Positions 1-6,988 of a stretch of DNA of 23,153 bases are shown in pieces. The position numbers and the translations under genes are program-made. The notes under the pieces were generated by a model that saw only the letters and a program-made list of their open reading frames with translations, did not search any database and was not told the origin of the DNA. Positions within the stretch are counted from its first letter, which is position 1; every line of letters begins with the position of its first letter. Source of the DNA: Planctomycetota bacterium (GTDB lineage Bacteria > Planctomycetota > Phycisphaerae > UBA1845); the NCBI GenBank assembly GCA_024278775.1, contig JAJRSP010000044.1, positions 1 through 23,153 of the forward strand, given 5' to 3'.

Positions 1-1
1 G

Positions 2-712
2 GCCGTGCTGGGCATGGGCGGCGGGATCATGCTACTCGCCACGATGCTTTGCTTTATGACGCACGCGGAGTCGATCCCGACCCACGCGGCCGTTCAGATT
101 GCCAGCAACGGCACGCGGGTGCTTGCGTTTATCAAAAATGTCGATCGGAGTGCGTTCGGGCGGTTTGTGCTGGGCGTCGTACCTGGTGCGGCCATTGGGA
201 TGACGCTCCTATGGTCGCTCGGCGAACCGGAACAGAGTGAGCCCTATCTCAAAACGATGATCGGCGTGTTCATTCTTGTGTCCGTGTACCTGCCCAAGCC
301 AAAGGGTGGCGTGACGGCCTCTTCAAGATGGTGGGATTTTCCGCTCATGGGTTTGGCGGCGGGGACGGCGGCGCTTACCGTCGGAGCCGTCGGACCGCTG
401 ATCGGGCCGCTGTTCGCGCGGCGCGGCTTTGACAAGAACCGGCTCATCGCCACCAAGGCGGTTTGCCAACTCGCCACGCATATTCTGAAGATCCCGGCGT
501 TTATCTGGCTGCGAGACCTGGACCTGAGCAAACTCGGGCCGCTCGCCGCGGTGATGATCGTTATGGTCATCCCCGGCACGTTGATCGGCAAGCGGTTTCT
601 GCAAGGCATTTCCGAACGGGGATTCCGCATCGCCTATCTCGTCGCACTCACCACGGCCGGTTTGAAGGTACTTATCATAGACGGCATCGCGAACTGGCCG
701 GTGTGGGGGTAG
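2..712 (+). CDS. TauE/SafE-family membrane permease, 5'-truncated
   Basis: This is the C-terminal part of a sulfite exporter TauE/SafE (DUF81-type) integral membrane protein, a family that moves sulfur-containing or organic anions across the inner membrane. The reading frame is open to the left edge, so the true start lies outside the window; the first in-frame possible start is GTG at 5. The visible part opens with a glycine-rich GMGGG motif typical of the family's first repeat. It then shows about six hydrophobic segments, and a second half-repeat starts near residue 108 (WWDFPLMGLAAGTAALTVG), with the glycine-rich turn GAVGPLIGPLF. The two-repeat architecture and hydrophobicity support the family call; the substrate cannot be read from sequence. 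It is convergent with the methyltransferase gene, and the 58-bp gap holds two REP-like hairpins. Confidence 0.8.
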   Translation, partial: AVLGMGGGIMLLATMLCFMTHAESIPTHAAVQIASNGTRVLAFIKNVDRSAFGRFVLGVVPGAAIGMTLLWSLGEPEQSEPYLKTMIGVFILVSVYLPKPKGGVTASSRWWDFPLMGLAAGTAALTVGAVGPLIGPLFARRGFDKNRLIATKAVCQLATHILKIPAFIWLRDLDLSKLGPLAAVMIVMVIPGTLIGKRFLQGISERGFRIAYLVALTTAGLKVLIIDGIANWPVWG

Positions 713-717
713 CGTGA

Positions 718-774
718 TTGCGGCATGCAACAGCATGCTTCAAGTAGCTTGCGGCATGCAATAGCATGCCCTAC
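718..774. repeat. Pair of REP-like palindromic repeats between convergent genes
   Basis: Two 21-bp direct copies (718-738 and 749-769) differ at a single base and each contains GCATGC, a 4-nt loop and GCATGC again, so each can fold as a hairpin. The second is extended to GGCATGC-AATA-GCATGCC (753-770). On the minus strand this second copy is preceded directly by GTAG (774-771), the head typical of REP elements. That head also supplies the TAG stop codon of the methyltransferase gene. The pair sits between two converging genes and could help end transcription from both sides, but there is no U-tract. The REP assignment is inferred from form. Confidence 0.55.
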
Positions 775-1580
775 GGCTCATGCGGATTCTTCGTCGGGTC
801 GTTGGCTTTCTTCGTACACACGATCGTAAAGAACGATTTGAGAATCGGAGCCAAGAGGCACGCGGCGTTCTCGAACGCCGCCAGCGCACGCACCGACAGG
901 GAGCGTCGCACCGGCGGGCCGTAGTCTCGATAGACCACGCGATCAATCGAAAAACCAACCCGGCGGAGAAACCGCGACACCTCGGCCGCGGTGTACTCCC
1001 GCACGTGACCCATGTGGCCGAAACGCCGGAGCTTGTCGTATTCGTCGAAGAGGTCCGGGCCGATGTGACACGACGTGCCGTGTCGAAACAGCATCCACAA
1101 CCCGCGAAGGCTTCGCATGTTCGGCGTGGACAGCAGCATCACGCCACCCACTTTTAGCACACGGTGAACCTCACGCATCGTCGCGATCAGATCGATACGC
1201 AGATGCTCAAACACCTCATTACACAGCACGACATCCACCGACGCACGTTCCAGAGGGATCCGATGCGTTTCAAAATTGACGGCCCGAATATCCAGTCCGT
1301 GCGCCGCGATCACCTCGGAAAACCGATCGGGGGCAATATCCAACCCCACGACGTCATACCCATCTCGTGTGAGCGCCAGCGTCAGAAACAGCGGCAGAGC
1401 GCCCAACTCCAGCAATCGCTGGGAACGATCCACCGTGCTGCGAATCATACTCAGATCGTCGGCCAGACGATGCCGATGGTGACGCGCGTAGTTCGCCGCC
1501 CAGTCTGCCAGCTCGCCGCCATGCGCCGCGACCAGAGAAGCACATTCGTCGATCACACGCAACGCATCGGCACCGGCCAT
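771..1580 (-). CDS. Class I SAM-dependent methyltransferase
   Basis: A 269-residue protein with a Rossmann-type methyltransferase core. Motif I is the variant LLELGALPLF near residue 55, in which the usual GxGxG is reduced. It is followed by VVGLDIAP (acidic residue for the SAM ribose), DVVLCNEVFEHL (motif IV region) and VLKVGGVMLLSTPN (motif VI), an order typical of Methyltransf_11/23 proteins. The C-terminal part (RFGHMGHVREYTAAEVSRFL) resembles enzymes acting on sugars, lipids or small molecules rather than DNA. The ATG at 1580 is preceded by GAGG at a 6-nt spacing, and that site overlaps the stop of the upstream flippase gene, so translation is probably coupled. It is the last gene of the gpsA cluster. 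The substrate is unknown; methylation of an exported glycan or head group is an inference from context. Confidence 0.8.
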   Translation of the reverse strand: MAGADALRVIDECASLVAAHGGELADWAANYARHHRHRLADDLSMIRSTVDRSQRLLELGALPLFLTLALTRDGYDVVGLDIAPDRFSEVIAAHGLDIRAVNFETHRIPLERASVDVVLCNEVFEHLRIDLIATMREVHRVLKVGGVMLLSTPNMRSLRGLWMLFRHGTSCHIGPDLFDEYDKLRRFGHMGHVREYTAAEVSRFLRRVGFSIDRVVYRDYGPPVRRSLSVRALAAFENAACLLAPILKSFFTIVCTKKANDPTKNPHEP

Positions 1581-1589
1581 GATAAACCT

Positions 1590-2912
1590 CTACGGTGAGA
1601 TACGCTCTTCGTCAGGCGTCGAGCCGAACCCGCTTCGCCACTGAAACAGCGCCAGTGCCACAAGTATGACACCCTGGGTCAGCAAACCCACTCGGGCGAT
1701 CTGCTCGCCGGAATCGTGCCACCAAAGCAACAACACAAGCTGAACGACAAACCCCGTCACATACACCCAGAGAAACCGGAAGCGATTGGTCGCCGCGAAT
1801 GCCAGCGCAATCAGGTGGCACAGGTAGCCGAACAGCCGCATCAGCGTCAGCGGCAACAGCAGCGTGCCGGCACCGGCGAACTCCTCCCGGTAGAGCAGCG
1901 TCATGATCTGCTGCGGCCACACCGCGAACAGCGTGATCGGCACAGCCGCCAGGAGCAGAAAATAGGCGCAGGTGCGCGCGAACGTGCCGCCGAGCCGCCG
2001 CCCCTCGCCATGCAACTGCGTCAGCACCGGCAGCAGGAGCGTCGTGAACGGCGTGACCAACGCACTCATCGTACGTGACAGCGTGAACGCGGCCGCATAC
2101 AACCCGGCGTCGGCCTCGATCAGAAACCGCTTGGCGAAGAGCATGTCCACGTTTTGCAGACCGGCCGACGTGATCGTCATGATGAGCAGCGGACCGGCGA
2201 ACCGGCGAATCGCCGTGCCATCCACACGTTCGTAGTCGTGGCCACGCCAGCGGCGACCAAGCTGCGATCGCGCGACAAACAGCACCACCACCAGCGCCGC
2301 AAGATACGCCGACAGACCGCTGGCCGTGTGGCACCACACCGCGAGCAACGCCACGCCCAGCCCCAGCCGCACCGCGGATTCCATCATGGTGTTCAGACTC
2401 AGCGAGCCGAACGCCTGTAACCCACGAAGCGCCCCGCGCGACACGGCCAGCACCAGCGTCACATAAATAATCGCGACACCCACGACCAACGACCACACCG
2501 AGGAAAGCCGAAGAAGCGAGGCGAGGGGGACGGCCGCTACGAGCGCCGCCGCCGAGAACACCAGCCCATACGCGGCGACACGACGCGTGACATATCGCCA
2601 GAGGGTGCGCGCCCGACCGAGCGAGCCCTCGGCCGCATACTGCGCGGTGAACCGCGCCACCGTCCCGTTGATGGGTCCGAGCGACAGGTGACACAGCGCC
2701 ACCAACGACAGCACCGCGACGAAATCCCCGTACGCCTCTTTTCCGAGTGTTCGTCCGGCGTACACGCTGTACACGACGGCCAGCGTGGTCGTCACGCCCG
2801 TGCCGAACATCAACACCAAACTGTGACGGGTTTCCGGTCGCATCAATCGCAGCGTTCTCCATGAGTCAGCGACCGGCGTGCGTCGCGCACCATCGCGAGG
2901 CACCGAACGCAC
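1590..2912 (-). CDS. Polysaccharide/lipid-linked oligosaccharide flippase (Wzx/MATE-like)
   Basis: A 440-residue multispanning membrane protein with about 12-14 hydrophobic helices and no soluble domain. The N-terminal block (LVLMFGTGVTTTLAVVYSVYAGRTLG, split as helix 1 plus the ARxLG-like turn, then EAYGDF) is characteristic of Wzx/MurJ-MATE-like exporters of lipid-linked glycans. Such proteins flip undecaprenyl-linked units across the inner membrane. Start choice is uncertain. GTG at 2912 leaves 6 bases after the upstream stop but has no Shine-Dalgarno site and adds an Arg-rich stretch. ATG at 2843 (417 residues) has GGAG 12 bases upstream. The gene follows the nucleotidyltransferase and precedes the methyltransferase on the same strand. 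Family call is good; the cargo is unknown. Confidence 0.8.
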   Translation of the reverse strand: MRSVPRDGARRTPVADSWRTLRLMRPETRHSLVLMFGTGVTTTLAVVYSVYAGRTLGKEAYGDFVAVLSLVALCHLSLGPINGTVARFTAQYAAEGSLGRARTLWRYVTRRVAAYGLVFSAAALVAAVPLASLLRLSSVWSLVVGVAIIYVTLVLAVSRGALRGLQAFGSLSLNTMMESAVRLGLGVALLAVWCHTASGLSAYLAALVVVLFVARSQLGRRWRGHDYERVDGTAIRRFAGPLLIMTITSAGLQNVDMLFAKRFLIEADAGLYAAAFTLSRTMSALVTPFTTLLLPVLTQLHGEGRRLGGTFARTCAYFLLLAAVPITLFAVWPQQIMTLLYREEFAGAGTLLLPLTLMRLFGYLCHLIALAFAATNRFRFLWVYVTGFVVQLVLLLWWHDSGEQIARVGLLTQGVILVALALFQWRSGFGSTPDEERISP

Positions 2913-2918
2913 CAGGGT

Positions 2919-3623
2919 TCAGACCGAGAAGAGCCGACGGGCGGCCGCGACATCCTCGGGCGTGTCAATCTCCACGACGCGATGCCCCCCGCATCGCACG
3001 GCCCGCAACACGCGATCCGGCGCGACATCATCCACCGCCTGCTCAAAAAACAGATCACGCTCGCGGAGTATCTCGTTGTATCGGCGAAGCGAGGCCGCCA
3101 GCGCCACGGCGGTGTCTCGATCAAACCGGGCGATCCCGATGAACTCGCCCAGGCAATCGCCGGGTTCCAACGCTTTGCCGATCTGCAGGATGCGGTCATC
3201 CGAATCGACGATTACCTTGACCTCTTCCGCGTCACATAGCCGTTCCTCCACCCCGAGCACACTACCGCGATGGGCCACAAGATCACCAAGAATCGCCGAA
3301 TCAAAGAGCACGTCAGCATTGCACAGGACGACGTCATCATTCAGAAACGCACGAGCCAGCCAAAGCGAATGAATCGTATTCGTGGTGGCGAAGTCATCGT
3401 TTTCGATCCAGGTGAGGCGGGCATCAGTGCGTACGCTCGCCTGGATAAGTTCGCGGCGGTGGCCCACGACAATCGCGATATCTTCGATGTGATGTTCCGC
3501 CAGCGAGGCCAGCGTCCGCGTGAGCAAACTTCGCCCGGCGAATTCGAGCAGGCATTTGGGCTTGTCCCAGCCCATCGGTGCGAGACGCCGACCCAACCCG
3601 GCCGCCAGTATGATGGCACGCAT
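2919..3623 (-). CDS. NTP transferase-domain nucleotidyltransferase (choline-phosphate/polyol-phosphate cytidylyltransferase-like)
   Basis: A 234-residue GT-A-fold nucleotidyltransferase. Residues 1-25 carry MRAIILAAGLGRRL followed by KPKCLLEFAG, the NTP-binding loop and lysine of the family. NTIHSLWLAR near residue 85 matches the region of LicC-type phosphocholine cytidylyltransferases that reads N-x-x-S-x-x-x-A. LCNADVLFD holds the first metal-binding Asp, and EIDTPEDVAAA at the C-terminus holds the second. Family members make CDP-choline, CDP-inositol, CDP-AEP or NDP-sugars; the exact substrate is not decidable here. The ATG at 3623 is chosen because the conserved domain begins exactly there; the in-frame extension to 3782 runs through REP-like palindromes and has no family similarity that I can see. 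It lies between gpsA and the flippase gene on the same strand. Confidence 0.78.
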   Translation of the reverse strand: MRAIILAAGLGRRLAPMGWDKPKCLLEFAGRSLLTRTLASLAEHHIEDIAIVVGHRRELIQASVRTDARLTWIENDDFATTNTIHSLWLARAFLNDDVVLCNADVLFDSAILGDLVAHRGSVLGVEERLCDAEEVKVIVDSDDRILQIGKALEPGDCLGEFIGIARFDRDTAVALAASLRRYNEILRERDLFFEQAVDDVAPDRVLRAVRCGGHRVVEIDTPEDVAAARRLFSV

Positions 3624-3636
3624 GTAGTATCTCGCG

Positions 3637-3657
3637 GTAGGTCGGGTTCCGCCCGAC
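3637..3657 (+). repeat. REP-like element with GTAG head
   Basis: GTAG (3637-3640) is followed by GTCGGG, a 5-nt loop (TTCCG) and CCCGAC (3652-3657), giving a perfect 6-bp stem. Head plus hairpin is the layout of REP elements mobilised by TnpA-REP (RAYT) enzymes, none of which is in the window. It lies in the 177-bp gap between gpsA and the nucleotidyltransferase gene. Confidence 0.5.
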
Positions 3658-3767
3658 GACACACGGCTCGATTCGCCGGCCGCCTCATGGCGTTGGCCGT
3701 GGTGAGCGCGAATCGATGGGCCATTCGAATCCTCCACCTCTGAAGAGATGGGCCACCCTGTCGGTGG

Positions 3768-3785
3768 GGCATGCCGGTGCATGCC
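3768..3785. repeat. Third GGCATGC palindrome
   Basis: GGCATGC, loop CGGT, GCATGCC. The 7-bp stem is identical to that of the palindrome at 753-770, 3 kb away, while the loop differs, as expected for related palindromic repeats. It is preceded by a GGGCCACCC / GGTGGGGC imperfect inverted repeat (3750-3770). There is no GTAG head. Confidence 0.45.
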
Positions 3786-3800
3786 GTCAACTTCCGACGG

Positions 3801-4787
3801 TTACAGCGCTGCGATCAACGTGGATAGCTCCGTGCGGATGTCGCATTTCTTTCCGCGAAGAATTGCGTTGACCAAGTGAATCAGCGGTATGGAGACGTCC
3901 AACGACCAGAGCGTCTCGATCGTTTGCGACATGGCCACACCCTCCACCGTCATGCGGACACGTTCTAGCGCTTGTTCGAGCGTGCGTCCCTCGGCCAGCG
4001 CCACACCGAGACGGCGGTTGCGTGAATCGCGACTGATGCAGGTTGTAATCAGATCGCCCGCGCCGGACACCCCATACGACACCGACTCGGGAATGCCGAA
4101 AAAACTGCCGACCGTGACCAGTTCGTGTAGCCCCTCCGTCATCAGCACGCTCTGGGTGTTTGCGCCGAGCCCGGCACCATCGGCCATACCCACCGAAATG
4201 GCGACCAATCCCTTCAGAGCCGCGAGCACCTCATGATGCACGGGGTTGCGGCTGATTTCAAACGCCACGACATCATTCTTTAATGCGTGTTTCACCAACG
4301 CCAGAGCGGTCAGGTCTTCGCACGCGAGTACTGCGCGGGTGGGCTGTCCTTCGGCCACCTCGTTTGCGATGGTCGGCCCCGTGAGCACCACGACGGACGC
4401 GTCGGGCACCTCTGCCTGAATCAGCGAACTCATCGTACACTGCCGCGCCAAGTCAAACCCCTTCGACACCGTGAGTACCAACGGTGCCTCGGCATGTTGC
4501 GATAACTCCCTTGCCACCGACTGCATCTGAGAAGAGGGAACCGCCAGTACAACCAACGTGCGGTTTGGGTCAAACGGCGATTGATACTTCGGCTCGATGC
4601 GAACCTTGGTCGGGATGGGGTAAGGGAAGCACGCCCCTCCGGTCACTTCCCGATCGGCGTTGATTTTCTCGGCCGTCGCCTGATCGATGGCCCACACACG
4701 TACCGACCGGGTCTTGGAAAACAGCACCGCCAGCGCAAGTCCCCAATTTCCAGAGCCAATGACGATGATTTCATCGATAGATCGCAT
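3801..4787 (-). CDS. gpsA: NAD(P)H-dependent glycerol-3-phosphate dehydrogenase
   Basis: GpsA reduces dihydroxyacetone phosphate to sn-glycerol 3-phosphate for phospholipid synthesis in the cytoplasm. The 328-residue product has the dinucleotide motif GSGNWG at residues 11-16, the VLAVPSSQM strand, and VSKGFD and LTGPTIANEVAEGQP of the cofactor domain. The C-terminal catalytic domain has LKGLVAIS (the conserved lysine), GLGANTQSVLMTEG and SGAGDLITTCISRDSRNRRLG, all hallmark blocks. Length matches the family (about 330). ATG 4787 is chosen; a TTG at 4808 would add seven residues. Neither has a clear Shine-Dalgarno site. It is the first gene of a same-strand cluster with the nucleotidyltransferase, flippase and methyltransferase, so it may also feed glycerol phosphate into an envelope polymer; that is inference. 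Confidence 0.95.
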   Translation of the reverse strand: MRSIDEIIVIGSGNWGLALAVLFSKTRSVRVWAIDQATAEKINADREVTGGACFPYPIPTKVRIEPKYQSPFDPNRTLVVLAVPSSQMQSVARELSQHAEAPLVLTVSKGFDLARQCTMSSLIQAEVPDASVVVLTGPTIANEVAEGQPTRAVLACEDLTALALVKHALKNDVVAFEISRNPVHHEVLAALKGLVAISVGMADGAGLGANTQSVLMTEGLHELVTVGSFFGIPESVSYGVSGAGDLITTCISRDSRNRRLGVALAEGRTLEQALERVRMTVEGVAMSQTIETLWSLDVSIPLIHLVNAILRGKKCDIRTELSTLIAAL

Positions 4788-4874
4788 AAGATCACAGTTT
4801 CGTAACAACCACTCCGTTCAAGACGGCGGGCACGCCGTGGCACGCCGGTTGCCGGAAGCAACCCAACGTACGCG

Positions 4875-4904
4875 ATTCTACCGACACGCACCGGCATGTG
4901 GCAA
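4875..4904 (-). promoter_or_regulatory. Sigma70-like promoter of the gpsA cluster
   Basis: Read on the minus strand: TTGCCA (4904-4899), 18 bases, TAGAAT (4880-4875). Each hexamer matches 5 of 6 consensus bases. The predicted start near 4868 would give a leader of about 80 bases to gpsA. Confidence 0.5.
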
Positions 4905-5019
4905 GCAGAGCGAATCCATAGACCCGGGTAGGGGGAGGACAGGAACATTTTTTGACAGGGCCGAACTCCAGTGGGCTCTCAGGCGTACTCACCGGCAGCG
5001 ACGGCTATCGGCGTTTGCC

Positions 5020-5047
5020 TTGACATGGCGGCATACGGCCATACCCT
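5020..5047 (+). promoter_or_regulatory. Possible promoter of the ABC exporter operon
   Basis: A perfect TTGACA (5020-5025) is followed after 16 bases by TACCCT (5042-5047), which matches only 3 of 6 -10 bases. It is placed and oriented correctly for the operon starting at 5160, but the -10 is poor, so this is tentative. Confidence 0.25.
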
Positions 5048-5159
5048 GCGCGATCCTGATGGGCAGGTGAGTGGAGCTTGACCGTTCGTATCGGCTTTCC
5101 TCCACCGGTCAGGTGACCCAGCCCATACGCTTACACAAACGATTGACCGGAGCGGCCCT

Positions 5160-6116
5160 ATGATCCGCGTACAAAACTTGACCAAACGGTACGGCTCCTT
5201 CGTGGCCGTCGACCATATCTCCTTCGATGTCGAGCCGGGCGGTGTGGTTGGTTTGCTTGGGCCGAACGGAGCCGGCAAGACGACCACCATGCGTGTGCTG
5301 ACCTGCTACCACCCGGCCAGTGCCGGTTCGGTCCGCGTGGCCGGGTTCGACGTATTTCAAGATTCGATCGAGGTACGACGTCGCATCGGGTACTTGCCCG
5401 AATCGACTCCGCTCTATCCGGAGATGCGCGTTCGGGAATATCTGCGGTTTCGCGGCAAACTTCGCGGTTTATCCCGGGGGGAATCTCTCGATGCGATCCG
5501 TCGTGTGACTGAGCGATGTTGGCTGGGGGAGTTTATTGATCGCCCCATCGCCCAGCTATCCAAGGGTATGAAGCAGCGCGTCGGGCTGGCCGATGCCATG
5601 ATGCACGAGCCGGACCTTCTGATCCTAGACGAACCGACCATCGGTCTGGACCCGCGCCAGATTCGAGAGACGCGCACGCTCATCAGGGAACTGGGCGAGC
5701 GTCACACCGTGATGCTTAGCTCTCACATTCTGCATGAGGTCGAGCAAACCTGCTCTCGTACGATCATCATCGCCGACGGGCGCATCGTGGCCAGCGGTTC
5801 TCCCGAAGAGCTACTCGCCCAATATGTCTCACAGGCACCCGTGGTGGCGGAGCTTTGTGGCCCCGAGAAAGAGATCGAAGCCGGTGTACGGGCCATCCAC
5901 GGTGTCGAGAGTCTCGATGTGAGTGCCAATAACGGCTGGGTTAAGATCAACGTGAGACCCAAGACCGATGTGGATGTGCGTGAAGACATCTTCCGGCTCA
6001 CCAGCACCAAGGGGTGGCCCATGCGGGAACTCCACCGCGAAGGAGCCACGTTGGAAGATTTCTTCGTCAAGGTGACGGCAAAGAAACGGTACACGGAGGC
6101 GGATCAACCCCGGTAA
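5160..6116 (+). CDS. ABC transporter ATP-binding protein (GldA/CcmA-like)
   Basis: A 318-residue ATPase that should power the ABC-2 exporter encoded next to it. Walker A GPNGAGKTT is at residues 34-42, the Q-loop region IGYLPE at 76-81 (with Glu where many families have Gln, common in this group), the signature LSKGMKQR at 133-140, Walker B LLILDEP at 153-159 and the H-loop SSHILHE around His189. A C-terminal extension of about 90 residues follows, as in GldA-type proteins. The ATG is preceded by GGAG at 7 bases. Together with the permease, GldG-like and DUF4340 genes downstream it forms a conserved type of cluster first known from Bacteroidota gliding. In this context a general export role is more likely than gliding; the substrate is unknown. 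Confidence 0.93.
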   Translation: MIRVQNLTKRYGSFVAVDHISFDVEPGGVVGLLGPNGAGKTTTMRVLTCYHPASAGSVRVAGFDVFQDSIEVRRRIGYLPESTPLYPEMRVREYLRFRGKLRGLSRGESLDAIRRVTERCWLGEFIDRPIAQLSKGMKQRVGLADAMMHEPDLLILDEPTIGLDPRQIRETRTLIRELGERHTVMLSSHILHEVEQTCSRTIIIADGRIVASGSPEELLAQYVSQAPVVAELCGPEKEIEAGVRAIHGVESLDVSANNGWVKINVRPKTDVDVREDIFRLTSTKGWPMRELHREGATLEDFFVKVTAKKRYTEADQPR

Positions 6117-6149
6117 GGATAGTGATGCCCATCCCCGATCGAGCCACGG

Positions 6150-6250
6150 GCGTCGGGACAGGACATCGGGTCGCATGGCGTCAGGTCACAGGACGCCGGG
6201 ACATAGGGTGCCGGGACCCAGGGTGATTGGGACCCAGGGTGATTGGGACA
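6150..6250 (+). repeat. 15-16 bp tandem repeat array
   Basis: The clearest units are 6195-6209, 6210-6224, 6225-6240 and a partial copy at 6241-6250, each built around GGGAC followed by CAGGGT or TAGGGT. Units 3 and 4 begin with GATTGGGAC and unit 2 with GCCGGGAC. More decayed GGGAC/GGACATCGGGT copies reach back to 6150. The array fills most of the gap between the ABC ATPase and permease genes and ends about 16 bases before the permease start at 6266. Confidence 0.7.
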
Positions 6251-6265
6251 GCGTCGGAGACACAC

Positions 6266-6988
6266 ATGCGAAACATTCCCACACTGGTTCAACGCGAGCT
6301 TGGTGCGTATTTCCTATCGCCGATCGCGTATATTGTGATGGCCATCTTCCTTCTCGCCTGCGGGTTGGCGTTCGGGCTGGGCACCTTTGTGCCCGGCGGC
6401 GAGGCGTCACTCCGATCATTGCTGGGGCAGTGGCTCATCTTGATTCTCGTGTTCGTGCTGCCCATGCTCACCATGCGTCAGCTCAGCGAAGAGTTTCGCA
6501 ACGGCACGATTGAAACCCTCATGACCATGCCCATCACTGAAACGGAGATCGTTCTGGGTAAGTTCCTCGGAGCGTTTGCGATGTTCGGTGTGCTGCTTCT
6601 TGCGATGTTGCCCTATCCGATCATCCTGGCGAGCTTCGGACCGCTCGACCCGACGCTGCTGTTGTGCAACGTCATCGGACTCATCCTGCTCGGGGGATTG
6701 TTTCTATCGGTGGGGCTGTTCTTTAGTGCCTGCACCAAACACCAGATCGTGGCGGTACTGCTTAGTTTTGGGCTGCTGGCGATGATCACCTTTGCGTCGC
6801 AGGGGCTGGCCCAATTCGTGCCGGCCGGATCGCTCAGAGCCGTGCTTCAGCACGTGTCCGTGGCCACTCATTTTTATGATTTTGTCCGGGGCATGGTGGA
6901 CCTGAATCATGTGGTGTTCTTCCTTAGTACGACGGTGCTGTTTCTCTACCTGACCGTCAAACGATTGGAGATGCGTCGATGGCAGTAA
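6266..6988 (+). CDS. ABC-2 type permease (GldF-like)
   Basis: A 240-residue integral membrane protein with about six hydrophobic helices, forming the membrane channel of the exporter with the ATPase at 5160. MRNIPTLVQRELGAYFLSP is the typical N-terminus of GldF-like and ABC-2 permeases, and LPMLTMRQLSEEFRNGTIETLMTMP is the conserved cytoplasmic loop that couples to the ATPase. ATG 6266 is chosen over an in-frame start at 6227 because GGAG lies just upstream and the longer form would translate the tandem repeat. The gene overlaps the next one by 10 bases (6979-6988), which indicates translational coupling. Confidence 0.9.
   Translation: MRNIPTLVQRELGAYFLSPIAYIVMAIFLLACGLAFGLGTFVPGGEASLRSLLGQWLILILVFVLPMLTMRQLSEEFRNGTIETLMTMPITETEIVLGKFLGAFAMFGVLLLAMLPYPIILASFGPLDPTLLLCNVIGLILLGGLFLSVGLFFSACTKHQIVAVLLSFGLLAMITFASQGLAQFVPAGSLRAVLQHVSVATHFYDFVRGMVDLNHVVFFLSTTVLFLYLTVKRLEMRRWQ

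Larger units (their letters stand above)
4788..5159. other. Divergent intergenic region between gpsA and the ABC exporter operon
   Basis: No supportable gene lies in these 372 bases. The region holds the starts of two divergent transcription units: a good minus-strand promoter (4875-4904) and a weaker plus-strand candidate (5020-5047). TTGACA-like hexamers also occur at 4952 and 5078 but lack a partner -10. Just before the ABC ATPase start there is a GGAG Shine-Dalgarno site 7 bases from ATG 5160. Confidence 0.6.

Noticed and set aside
1612..2862. Long open frame (416 codons) on the minus strand overlapping the flippase gene
   Set aside because: Its product is Arg/Gly/Ala/His-rich with no hydrophobic pattern or known motif; it is a frame shadow of the clearly membrane-protein-coding flippase frame, caused by high G+C.
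3624..3782. 53-residue N-terminal extension of the nucleotidyltransferase
   Set aside because: The conserved domain begins at ATG 3623 and the extension reads through REP-like palindromes.
5025..5081. 18-codon ORF (ATG to TGA) upstream of the ABC ATPase
   Set aside because: It has no Shine-Dalgarno site and its ATG overlaps the candidate -35 hexamer, so it would not be transcribed from that promoter.
6195..6250. Short repeat array considered as a CRISPR
   Set aside because: The units are contiguous 15-16 bp tandem copies with no unique spacers and there are no cas genes nearby.
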